Part shown: in pieces, positions 27,499 to 34,916 of the stretch
How the letters are laid out: each line of letters begins with the position of its first letter
How positions within the stretch are numbered: the stretch's first letter is position 1
NCBI GenBank assembly: GCA_965203565.1
Contig: OZ241896.1
Span: 3,100,001 to 3,164,000 of the forward strand
DNA: 64,000 nt
Direction of reading: 5' to 3'
From: JAAXGX01 sp965203565
Lineage (GTDB): Bacteria > Acidobacteriota > Vicinamibacteria > Vicinamibacterales > UBA8438
Notes under the pieces: generated by a model
Database searches by the model: none
What the model saw: the letters and a program-made list of their open reading frames with translations, nothing else
Told to the model about the DNA's origin: nothing
Translations under genes and position numbers: made by a program

Positions 27499-28326
27499 GT
27501 GCCTATCCGCCTGATCGCCGCTGACATCGACGGCACCCTGCTCGACAGCCGCGGCAAGCTGCCCTTGCGCAACCGCGCCGCCGTGCGCCGGGCGATCGCG
27601 CGCGGCGTGCACGTCGCCCTGGCCACCGGCCGCGCCTTCCACCACGCGACGCCGGTCGCCCGCGCGCTGTCCGGCCGGCTCGTCCTGATCGTCAGCAACG
27701 GCGCGCTGACCAAGCGCGCCGACGGCGCGACCCTGGACCGCCGGCTCCTCCCGAGCGAAACGGCGCGAGCCATCGTGACCGCCGTGCGGCCGAAGCATCG
27801 CGGCGTGGCGCTCGTCTTCGACCGGCCGGACGACCGCCAGTACGTGTACGAGGGGATCGACTGGAGCCATCCCCAACGGGCCTGGTACTACGCGCGGAAC
27901 CGCGCCTTCATCCGGCGGGTGGAGCCGATCGAGGAGTCGCTGACCGAAGACCCGGCGCAGGTGGCGTTCACCGGCGCCGTCGAAGAGATGCGCGCGCTGG
28001 CCCGCGCCGTCCGCCGCCTGCCGCAGGCCGCCGGCGTCACCATCACCCTGACGGAGTACGCCGCGCGCGACTTCTCGCTGCTCGACGTCATCGCGGCCGG
28101 CTGGTCGAAAGGGGCCGCGCTGGCCGCCTGGGCCCGGCGGCTCGCGCTCGACCCCGCGGAGGTGATGGCGGTGGGCGACAACCTGAACGACCGTGAGATG
28201 CTGGCGTTCGCCGGCCGGCCCGTGGTCATGGGAAACGCCGTCGAGCCGCTCAAGGCGTTCGGCTGGCCGACGACCGCCGGCCACGACGACTGCGGTCTGG
28301 CGGACGCCATCGAATCGGCGCTGTAG
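27499..28326 (+). CDS. Cof-type HAD-IIB family phosphatase
   Basis: 275 residues from GTG 27499. HAD motifs: DIDGTLLDSRG (motif I, nucleophile Asp), a Ser/Thr motif II within LIVSNGALTKR, the lysine in GWSKGAALAAW (motif III), and GDNLNDREMLAFAG (motif IV). The C2B cap domain spans about 85-190. Such enzymes dephosphorylate sugar phosphates or FMN. The start lies 3 bases after a MITE-like element, leaving no Shine-Dalgarno; translation may be leaderless, depend on the element's RNA, or begin within the element, where the frame stays open back to an ATG at 27397. Confidence 0.88.
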   Translation: MPIRLIAADIDGTLLDSRGKLPLRNRAAVRRAIARGVHVALATGRAFHHATPVARALSGRLVLIVSNGALTKRADGATLDRRLLPSETARAIVTAVRPKHRGVALVFDRPDDRQYVYEGIDWSHPQRAWYYARNRAFIRRVEPIEESLTEDPAQVAFTGAVEEMRALARAVRRLPQAAGVTITLTEYAARDFSLLDVIAAGWSKGAALAAWARRLALDPAEVMAVGDNLNDREMLAFAGRPVVMGNAVEPLKAFGWPTTAGHDDCGLADAIESAL

Positions 28327-28375
28327 CGGGCGGCTGGAGTTGCCCGGGTTTTGCGGGCGCCTGACGTCATCCGGT

Positions 28376-29179
28376 TCAGGCGGATGCGTCGAAGGGATGG
28401 TCCATCATGACGTCCAGCAGCGCCGGCACGAGCGCCGCGAGCACCTGGACGCCGCGGCCTGTCCGGGCGAGCTGGCCGGGGGCGGCGCCGTGGACGATCT
28501 GGCCGCCCAGCGCGTCGAGTCGTTCGAAGAGCTTTCTCAGCACGTAGACCGTATCCTTGCGGCGCCCGGAGCCGCTCCCCTCGCCCGCGGCGAGCCGCTT
28601 CCGCAACTGACGGCGCTCTTTACCGGGCGTCCGCCCGTTTTCCACGAGCTCGAGGATCGGCTCCGACAACTCGCCCCGAAGCAGGTCGGCGATGCGGCGG
28701 CCTTCGTCGCACTTCGTCAACCGGTCGAAGCACCGCTTGCAGCGCAGCCGCTTCCCGGAACCGTCTCCGGCGCCCCGGCCGTCCGCGCAGGCCGCACTGA
28801 ACGCCATCCGGAGCAGGAGATACCGGACGGCGGGATCGGTTGCAGGAGCGTTCGCGCGGCCCAGCCAGGCCAGCGCCTGGCGAAGGCGCCGCCGAAGCGG
28901 GTGGTCTTCGTTCGATTTCCGCAGTTCGGCGTCCAGCCTCCTGAACTTCTTCTTCAGGGCGTCCTCGATGCGCCGGGCGGCGCGATCGGACGCCGGCGGC
29001 TTCTGCGGCGCGCCGGCGGGATGTCCGGAAGCCGCCGGTGCGGCATCCGGCTTCAGGCCGCGGGCGAGCGCTTCGAGAACGATCGCGTTCCGGCTCTTCC
29101 GCTCGTCGCCGGCCCGCCGCCGGACGGCGCTGTCTATCGCGTCCGGCACGGCCCGTATGGTGTATCGCCTGTTCGCCAT
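28376..29179 (-). CDS. Ribbon-helix-helix domain protein with novel C-terminal region
   Basis: 267 residues. Residues 1-45 (MANRRYTIRAVPDAIDSAVR, then SRNAIVLEALARGL) look like a FitA/Arc-type ribbon-helix-helix DNA-binding unit, usually found in short antitoxins of about 80 residues. A Pro/Ala linker (48-70) leads to a highly basic helical region (about 75-270) with a cysteine cluster CKRCFDRLTKC and charged repeats. No known fold is recognised for that part. No toxin gene is adjacent; the neighbours are a phosphatase and dapD. It may be a DNA-binding regulator of unknown target. Confidence 0.6.
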   Translation of the reverse strand: MANRRYTIRAVPDAIDSAVRRRAGDERKSRNAIVLEALARGLKPDAAPAASGHPAGAPQKPPASDRAARRIEDALKKKFRRLDAELRKSNEDHPLRRRLRQALAWLGRANAPATDPAVRYLLLRMAFSAACADGRGAGDGSGKRLRCKRCFDRLTKCDEGRRIADLLRGELSEPILELVENGRTPGKERRQLRKRLAAGEGSGSGRRKDTVYVLRKLFERLDALGGQIVHGAAPGQLARTGRGVQVLAALVPALLDVMMDHPFDASA

Positions 29180-29276
29180 GGATCGGCAGGATACCATGCG
29201 CGGCGCCGCTCGACCCCGCCGTGCTGACAGCGGGATCCGTGCTTTATGATCAGTTCCACGCCCGGAACCCGACACG

Positions 29277-30125
29277 ATGCCGACAGACCTCGCCCGCCGG
29301 ATCCGGCGACTCCACGTGCAGTCCGACGACGCTGACCGCGACGAGGCGCGGGCCGCGTTCGCGGAGCTGCGTTCGGAACTGTCGGCCGGCCGGGTGCGGG
29401 CGGCCGAGCCGGATGACGCGGCCCCGACCGGCTGGCGCGTCAACGCCTGGGTGAAGCAGGGGATCCTGATCGGCTTCCGGTGGGGCGACGTCGTGCCGTT
29501 CGCCTCGGTGAACGCCGAAGCGCCGTTCCTCGACAAGGACACGCTGCCGCTTCGGCCGCTCTCGGCTGCGTCGCGGGTGCGCCTGGTCCCCGGCGGGTCG
29601 TCGGTGCGCGACGGGGCGTATCTCGGGAGCGGGGTGATCTGCATGCCGCCGATGTACGTCAACGTCGGCGCGTACGTCGGCGACGGCAGCCTGATCGATT
29701 CGCACGCCCTGGTCGGATCGTGCGCCCAGATCGGACGCCGTGTGCACGTCAGCGCCGGGGCGCAGATAGGCGGTGTGCTGGAGCCGGTCGGCGCGCTGCC
29801 GGTCATCGTGGAGGACGACGCGCTGGTCGGGGGTAACACCGGCCTGTACGAAGGCGCGGTGATCAAGCGGCGGGCGGTGATCGGGGCCGGAGTGGTGCTG
29901 ACCGGCTCGACGCCGATCTACGACCTGCCGCGGCGCCGGATTCTCAAGCCGGCGCCCGGCGAGCCGACGGTGGCGCCGGAAGGCGCCGTGGTGGTTCCCG
30001 GCGCGCGGGCCGTGACGGCCGGACCCGGTCCCGAGTGGGGCCTGTCGCTCGCCACGCCGGTCATCGTCAAGTACCGCGACGAGCGGACCGATACCCGCAC
30101 GGAGCTTGAAGCATGGATCCGATAG
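29277..30125 (+). CDS. dapD: Tetrahydrodipicolinate N-succinyltransferase
   Basis: 282 residues. It succinylates tetrahydrodipicolinate in the lysine/diaminopimelate pathway. The C-terminal two thirds is a left-handed beta-helix of hexapeptide repeats (GAYLGSGVICMPPMYVNVGA, GDGSLIDSHALVGSCAQIG, GALPVIVEDDALVGGNTGLYEGAVI), typical of DapD trimers. The N-terminal ~90 residues (WRVNAWVKQGILIGFRWGD) match the DapD substrate domain. It overlaps the next gene, an M20 peptidase that may be the succinyl-diaminopimelate desuccinylase, by 13 bases. Confidence 0.92.
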   Translation: MPTDLARRIRRLHVQSDDADRDEARAAFAELRSELSAGRVRAAEPDDAAPTGWRVNAWVKQGILIGFRWGDVVPFASVNAEAPFLDKDTLPLRPLSAASRVRLVPGGSSVRDGAYLGSGVICMPPMYVNVGAYVGDGSLIDSHALVGSCAQIGRRVHVSAGAQIGGVLEPVGALPVIVEDDALVGGNTGLYEGAVIKRRAVIGAGVVLTGSTPIYDLPRRRILKPAPGEPTVAPEGAVVVPGARAVTAGPGPEWGLSLATPVIVKYRDERTDTRTELEAWIR

Positions 30126-31123
30126 CGGCGGAAGTCGTCGAGTTGGCGCGAGGCCTGATCGACATCGACTCGACGAGCGGCCGGGAGGCCGAAGCGACCG
30201 GCTGGCTGGCGGCGCGGCTGCGCGAGCGGGGCTACCATGTCGTCGAGCAGCCGGTCGAGGGCGACCGGATCAACCTGATCGCGACCGTCGGACTGCACGA
30301 ACCGGAGCTCGTCTTCTCGACGCACATCGACTGCGTGCCGCCGTTCTTTCCGAGCCGCGTCGAAGGGAACGTCCTGTACGGCCGGGGCGCGTGCGACGCC
30401 AAGGGGATCCTGGCGGCGGAGATCGCGGCGCTCGATCGGCTGCGCGCCGCGGGCGAGAAGCGGGCCGGTCTGCTCGTGGTCGTCGGCGAGGAGCGGGGCA
30501 GTCACGGCGCGCGCGCGGCCAACCGGATCGCGAACCGCTGCCGCTACCTGATCGACGGCGAGCCGACCGGCAACCGCCTCGGCGCCGCCCTGCGCGGCGT
30601 CTACCGCGTCCGCCTCGCGGCGTCCGGCCGCGCCGCCCACTCCGCTTATCCGGAACTCGGCGACTCGGCGATAGAGAAGCTGATCGACGCGCTGCAGGCG
30701 TTGCGCGGACTCGACCTGCCGTCCGACTCCGACCTGGGCCGGACGTCCTATACGGTCGGCCTGATCTCGGGCGGCGTCGCCCCCAACGTCGTGCCGGCGG
30801 CGGCGGCGGCGGACGTCAACTTCCGCATCGTCGGCCCGGCGGCCGACGTCCGCGCACGCCTGAACGACCTGCCCGGCGGCGTCGCCGTCGAGGAGGTGAT
30901 GACCGTCCCCCCGACGCGGCTGACCACCGTGCCCGGCTTCGACACCGCCGTCTTCTCGTTCGCCACCGACCTCCCGTTCCTCACCGCGTGGGGCCGGCCG
31001 CTGCTGCTCGGCCCCGGCTCGATCCACGACGCGCACACCGGCGACGAGCACGTCGCCATGAACGAGCTGGTCCGGGCGGTCGATCTGTACGAGAAGCTGG
31101 CGCGCGAGCTGCTGGCGGCGTGA
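30113..31123 (+). CDS. M20-family metallopeptidase (DapE/ArgE-like)
   Basis: 336 residues, starting inside the 3' end of dapD. Metal ligands of the M20 family are present: FSTHIDCVPP (H71, D73), GACDAKG (D95), and VVGEERGSHG (E126/E127 base and ligand), with a final histidine in PGSIHDAHTGDEHV. The dimerisation (lid) domain spans about 165-270. In this position, coupled with dapD, the likely reaction is removal of succinate from N-succinyl-LL-diaminopimelate (DapE). Overall it is shorter than E. coli DapE (375) and could act on acetyl-lysine/ornithine instead. Confidence 0.83.
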   Translation: MDPIAAEVVELARGLIDIDSTSGREAEATGWLAARLRERGYHVVEQPVEGDRINLIATVGLHEPELVFSTHIDCVPPFFPSRVEGNVLYGRGACDAKGILAAEIAALDRLRAAGEKRAGLLVVVGEERGSHGARAANRIANRCRYLIDGEPTGNRLGAALRGVYRVRLAASGRAAHSAYPELGDSAIEKLIDALQALRGLDLPSDSDLGRTSYTVGLISGGVAPNVVPAAAAADVNFRIVGPAADVRARLNDLPGGVAVEEVMTVPPTRLTTVPGFDTAVFSFATDLPFLTAWGRPLLLGPGSIHDAHTGDEHVAMNELVRAVDLYEKLARELLAA

Positions 31124-31171
31124 TCGTCGGCAGGCGAGAGCGCCTTCGTGCGACGGAGTGTCGGGGCTTTC

Positions 31172-31393
31172 TCAGGCGGCGGGCTGACCGCGCCCGGAAA
31201 TCGCCTCGCGCAGGCCGTCGATCAATCCTTCGAGCCGCGCCTGCCCCTGCTCCACCGCGGCCACGCGCGTTTCGAGAGCGCGCACCTCGGACCGCAACTG
31301 CTGGAGGCCGCCCCGCATCTGCTGCATCAACGTGATCAGCAAACCGGCGAGGCCGACGCCGACGGCCAGGATGGCGATGAGCTCCGGTGACAT
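31172..31393 (-). CDS. Small membrane-anchored coiled-coil protein, tandem paralogue 1
   Basis: 73 residues. It has an N-terminal membrane helix (MSPELIAILAVGVGLAGLLITL), then a heptad-repeat coiled coil (LQQLRSEVRALETRVAAVEQ), ending GLREAISGRGQPAA. The cytoplasmic or periplasmic coil probably oligomerises; function is unknown. An almost identical gene lies 7 bases upstream (31401-31643), which differs mainly by one extra heptad and a start-codon change, showing a recent tandem duplication. The pair is convergent with the M20 gene. Confidence 0.7.
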   Translation of the reverse strand: MSPELIAILAVGVGLAGLLITLMQQMRGGLQQLRSEVRALETRVAAVEQGQARLEGLIDGLREAISGRGQPAA

Positions 31394-31400
31394 GCGTGTT

Positions 31401-31643
31401 TCAGGCGGCGGGCTGACCGCGGCCCGTAATCGCCTCGCGCAGGCCGTCGATCAATCCTTCGAGCCGCGCCTGCCCCTGCTCCACCGCGGCCACACGCGTT
31501 TCGAGAGCGCGCACCTCGGACCGCAACTGCTGGAGGTCGCCCCGCAACTGCTGGAGGTCGTCGCGCGTCTGCTGCATCAACGTGATCAGCAAACCGGCGA
31601 GGCCGACGCCGACGGCCAGGATGGCGATGAGCTCCGGTGACAC
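31401..31643 (-). CDS. Small membrane-anchored coiled-coil protein, tandem paralogue 2
   Basis: 80 residues from GTG 31643 (paralogue 1 uses ATG at the same place). It has the same membrane helix and coiled coil as its neighbour but contains an extra seven residues (QLRGDLQ), exactly one heptad, encoded by a 21-base insertion within a self-similar stretch. Such heptad-length gain or loss keeps the coiled-coil register. No partner is known. Upstream lies a divergent PEGA-domain gene, with about 95 bases between the starts. Confidence 0.7.
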   Translation of the reverse strand: MSPELIAILAVGVGLAGLLITLMQQTRDDLQQLRGDLQQLRSEVRALETRVAAVEQGQARLEGLIDGLREAITGRGQPAA

Positions 31644-31737
31644 GATGGCCCTCCCTCGAAACGGCGCCGAATCCGACCTCGCCGCGATGGTAGCACGACT
31701 CGGCGGCGGCGCAGGCGCGGGCTGGTAACATTGACCC

Positions 31738-32553
31738 ATGGCGCTGCTGAGCGAACCTGAAGCTCCCGCGCCCGCGCGCCGCTGGCGGCGGTACGGGCCG
31801 ATCGCGCTCCTGCTGGCGGCCGGCGGCGCGTACTTCCTCCTGACGAGGCCCGGTCCGGCCCCCGACGTCGAGCGTCCCGCCCCGGTCGAGCCGCCGCCTG
31901 CGGACCTCGCTGCGCCGGCCGGTCCGGAGAACGCGCCGTCCCCGGCGCCGACGGCCGGCCGCGCGGACGCCGCCGCTCCGGAGCCGCGGGCCGAACCGGC
32001 GGCGCCCGACCCGCCCGCGGATCCTCCGGCGCCCCCCGCCGTCGTGCTGCGCGTGACCAGCGACGTCGACGGCGCGGAAGTGTTCATCGACCGCCGCTAC
32101 GCCGGGACCACGCCGTTCGAGTCGTCCGACGTCGAACCCGGCCGCCGCCGCATCAACGTCTCGGCGCCGGGGTACGACGGCCACGCGGAAGAGGTGGAGA
32201 TCACGGGCGAGCCGACGACAGTCGCGGTCCGGTTCCGGGAGGTTCGCCTGGACCAGCGCGTCGCGGTGGTCCACAAGCACCGGTTCGGCGACTGCGAAGG
32301 CGATCTGGTCGCCGACACGGGCGGGATCACGTACCGGACCGACGACGACGACGCGTTCCACGTCGCCCTCGACGCCCTCGACGAGTTCGCCGTCGATTAC
32401 CTGGAGCACAACCTTCGCCTGAAGGTCCGGGACGGGCGGACCTACAACTTCACCGACCGCGAAGAGAACGCCGACGCCCTGTTCGTGTTCCACCGCGAGG
32501 TGGAGGAGGCCCGGGCCCGGCTCGCCCGCGGCGACCCGCCGGCGTCGGAGTGA
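31738..32553 (+). CDS. PEGA-domain membrane-anchored protein
   Basis: 271 residues. A short basic N-terminus leads into one membrane helix (YGPIALLLAAGGAYFLL, about 19-37), then a long Pro/Ala/Glu-rich linker (about 40-105). A PEGA domain follows (VTSDVDGAEVFIDRRYAGTTPFE, then EPGRRRINVSAPGYDGH), a small beta fold common in bacterial surface proteins. The C-terminal 80 residues (VAVVHKHRFGDCEGDLVADTGGI ... TYNFTDREENADALFVFHREVE) form a second domain of unknown function. It probably faces the periplasm. The glycosylase gene starts 4 bases after its stop. Confidence 0.78.
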   Translation: MALLSEPEAPAPARRWRRYGPIALLLAAGGAYFLLTRPGPAPDVERPAPVEPPPADLAAPAGPENAPSPAPTAGRADAAAPEPRAEPAAPDPPADPPAPPAVVLRVTSDVDGAEVFIDRRYAGTTPFESSDVEPGRRRINVSAPGYDGHAEEVEITGEPTTVAVRFREVRLDQRVAVVHKHRFGDCEGDLVADTGGITYRTDDDDAFHVALDALDEFAVDYLEHNLRLKVRDGRTYNFTDREENADALFVFHREVEEARARLARGDPPASE

Positions 32554-32557
32554 GCCG

Positions 32558-33136
32558 ATGCCGCGCATCCGATGCCCGTGGAGCGGAACCGACCCGATCT
32601 ACGTCGCGTACCACGACGAGGAATGGGGCGTCCCGCTGCACGACGACCGCAGGCTGTTCGAGATGCTGGTGCTCGAAGGCGCGCAGGCCGGGCTGAGCTG
32701 GCTGACGATTCTCAAGCGGCGGGAGGGGTACCGGCGCGCCTTCGACCGGTTCGACCCGCGGAAGGTGGCGCGCTACGGCGCCGGCGACGTCGCGCGGCTG
32801 CTCGCCGACGACGGCGTCATCCGGAACCGGCTGAAGATCCGGTCGGCGGTGACGAACGCGCGGGCGTTCCTGAAAGTGCAGGAGGAGTTCGGCAGCTTCG
32901 ACCGGTACGTCTGGCGGTTCGTCGACGGGCGGCCGGTGCGGAACGCCTGGACGACGCTGGAGGAGCTGCCGGCGCGGACGGCGCTGTCGGACGCGATGAG
33001 CAAGGATCTGAAGGCCCGCGGCTTCTCGTTCGTCGGCTCGACGATCTGCTACGCCCACATGCAGGCGACCGGCATGGTGAACGATCACCTCGTCGACTGC
33101 TTCCGTCATCGCGCCGTGCAGCGTCCGGCGGGATGA
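32558..33136 (+). CDS. tag: DNA-3-methyladenine glycosylase I
   Basis: 192 residues, the normal Tag length. It excises N3-methyladenine from alkylated DNA. Signatures: an N-terminal CPW motif (RIRCPWSG) whose cysteine is a zinc ligand, YHDEEWGVPLHDDRRLFEML, LEGAQAGLSWLTILKRR, and the C-terminal zinc ligands in GFSFVGSTICYAHMQATGMVNDHLVDCFRH. All four zinc ligands appear present. It is probably cotranscribed with the PEGA gene 4 bases upstream. Confidence 0.95.
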   Translation: MPRIRCPWSGTDPIYVAYHDEEWGVPLHDDRRLFEMLVLEGAQAGLSWLTILKRREGYRRAFDRFDPRKVARYGAGDVARLLADDGVIRNRLKIRSAVTNARAFLKVQEEFGSFDRYVWRFVDGRPVRNAWTTLEELPARTALSDAMSKDLKARGFSFVGSTICYAHMQATGMVNDHLVDCFRHRAVQRPAG

Positions 33137-33160
33137 CTTCAGCGGGGGAGGACGGCTTCG

Positions 33161-34144
33161 ATGACCCTGCGCGCAAGACGGTTGGCATCGGCGGCGGTCA
33201 TGGCGGTGTTCGCGGCGGCGTGCTCGGGCGCGGAGACGCAGGAGGACCGGGACTTTCCCCGCAACGCGGCCGAGTTCGACGCCCTGTTCCACGAGGTTTC
33301 GAACTGGGGGCGCTGGGGCGCGGACGACCAGCTCGGCACGTTCAACCTGATCACGCCCGGCAAGCGGCTCGAAGCGGCGGCGCTGGTCCGGAGCGGCGTC
33401 AGCGTTTCGCTCGCGCGCAACCCGATGACCGCCGAGGCGCCGGACAACCCGGCGACCGCGTTCGAGCACGTCATGAGCGACAACCTTCAGACCGACACGT
33501 TCCGGTTCACGTATCACGGGTACGGCGTCAGCCACATCGACGCGCTCTGCCACATCACCTACAACGACCGGTTCTACAACGACGTGCCGAAGTCGCTGAA
33601 CACGCCCGACGGCTGCGGCCGGCTGGGGATCGAGCACCTGAAGCACGGGATCGTGACGCGCGGCGTCCTGATCGACGTCCCGCGCCTGAGGGACGCGCCG
33701 TACCTGGAGCCGGAAACGCCGATCTACACGGAGGAGATCGAAGCGTGGGAGGCGGAGGCGGGGATCACCGTCTCCGCCGGCGACGCCGTCTTCTTCCGGA
33801 CCGGCCGGTGGGCGCGGCGCGACGCCGAGGGACCGTGGCGGCTCGCGGGCAGCTCCGCCGGAATCCACGCGTCGGTGGTGCGCTGGATAAAGGAGCGGGA
33901 TGTCGCGTACGTCGGCAGCGACGCGGCGACCGACGTGCAGCCGTCGCTCGTCGAAGGGGTCGCCCTGCCGGTCCACACCCTGCTGGTGACGGCGATGGGG
34001 ATGAACCTGTTCGACAACATGGACCTCGAAGCGCTCGCGGAGACCGCCGCCCGCGAGAACCGCTGGGAGTTCCTGCTGACGGCCGGCCCGCTCCCGGTGA
34101 CCGGCGGCACCGGCTCGCCGCTCAACGCGATCGCCGTGTTCTGA
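33161..34144 (+). CDS. Cyclase-family (kynurenine formamidase-like) lipoprotein
   Basis: 327 residues. A signal ending FAAACSG is a lipobox with Cys near residue 21. The mature part is of the cyclase/KynB superfamily (PF04199): NWGRWGADDQLGTFNLITP, the metal motif SHIDALCHI near residue 126 (H-x-D-x-x-x-H), and the late GSDAATD and PVHTLLVTAMG. Secreted members of this group have unknown substrates, probably cyclic amides or lactones. A GGGGGAGG-like Shine-Dalgarno lies before the ATG. A close paralogue lies at 55538-56560, next to an MBL hydrolase. Confidence 0.85.
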   Translation: MTLRARRLASAAVMAVFAAACSGAETQEDRDFPRNAAEFDALFHEVSNWGRWGADDQLGTFNLITPGKRLEAAALVRSGVSVSLARNPMTAEAPDNPATAFEHVMSDNLQTDTFRFTYHGYGVSHIDALCHITYNDRFYNDVPKSLNTPDGCGRLGIEHLKHGIVTRGVLIDVPRLRDAPYLEPETPIYTEEIEAWEAEAGITVSAGDAVFFRTGRWARRDAEGPWRLAGSSAGIHASVVRWIKERDVAYVGSDAATDVQPSLVEGVALPVHTLLVTAMGMNLFDNMDLEALAETAARENRWEFLLTAGPLPVTGGTGSPLNAIAVF

Positions 34145-34166
34145 AGGGCGGCGTCGAGCGGCCGCG

Positions 34167-34760
34167 CTACGTCGAGTGGACCACCGACCGGCGGCTGCGG
34201 CGCCGGTCGATCACCTCGATGCCGAGCCGCTTGCTCAGATACACCTTCGACTCGCGGTTGTCGCCGACGTCCGGCTCGAACTTGATCACGTTGAACTCCA
34301 GGTGGTCCAGCGTCCCGCGCATGTCGTAGAAACGGTTCTTCGTCTTGACGACGATCTCGTTGAACCCGTTGTCGAGCGCCCACGCCTCCTGCTCCTCGGT
34401 CAGCGCGCGGAAGAACCCCTGCCCGCGCCAGTCCCGGCGCGTGCCGCCGATCCAGCCGTAGAGCACCTTCCGGTCGTCGAACACCACGCAGCCGCCCAGC
34501 CGCGCGACCAGATCGGCGAGCTTCGGGTCGGACTCCCGCCCCCGCAACTCGTGCGACACCTTGTACGCCACCGGGACGACGGTCGACGGATCGTCCGGCA
34601 GCGGCGCTTCGGCCATCAGGATCTGGTGATCGCGGTCGGCGAGCCGCTCGGCGACCTCCGCCGACGTCTTCCGGCGCGGGAACTCACCGAAGAACTTCTC
34701 GATGTACTCGATTTCGAGCGCGCCCTGCTGCAGGTCGTACTGGCGGACATGGTACTCCAT
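34167..34760 (-). CDS. GNAT-like acetyltransferase domain protein
   Basis: 197 residues. The GNAT acetyl-CoA loop is recognisable (WIGGTRRDWRGQGFFRALTEEQEAWA; R-x-x-G-x-G/F) near residue 115, followed by FNEIVVKTKNRFYDMRGTLDHLEFNVI. The N-terminal half (IEKFFGEFPRRKTSAEVAERL; VPVAYKVSHEL) fits the first strands. A C-terminal extension of about 40 basic residues is additional. The substrate is unknown. The start lies 17 bases from a diverged MITE-like copy, which probably replaced the native promoter region. It is convergent with the cyclase gene. Confidence 0.72.
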   Translation of the reverse strand: MEYHVRQYDLQQGALEIEYIEKFFGEFPRRKTSAEVAERLADRDHQILMAEAPLPDDPSTVVPVAYKVSHELRGRESDPKLADLVARLGGCVVFDDRKVLYGWIGGTRRDWRGQGFFRALTEEQEAWALDNGFNEIVVKTKNRFYDMRGTLDHLEFNVIKFEPDVGDNRESKVYLSKRLGIEVIDRRRSRRSVVHST

Positions 34761-34777
34761 GCGACGGCGAATCTTAT

Positions 34778-34909
34778 CAGCCCGTGGCGACCTCACGCCG
34801 CACCGCGGCGACGTTTGACGCCCACTGCGCCACCGCACCATATTGGCGCCGCTCGCCGAGGCGGGATGCATCGCTGCTCGAATGCAGCGGGGACTTTCAC
34901 CACGGGCTG
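34778..34909 (+). repeat. MITE-like element, copy 4 (diverged, shortened)
   Basis: 132 bp. The right 50 bases (GGCGGGATGCATCG through CACCACGGGCTG) match the full elements almost exactly, and the left terminus is CAGCCCGTGGCGA. The left half between about 34795 and 34850 has diverged and lost bases but keeps the central CATATTGG. Flanks TTAT and TATG do not form a duplication. It lies between the flippase 3' end and the GNAT start. Confidence 0.85.
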
Positions 34910-34916
34910 TATGGCC

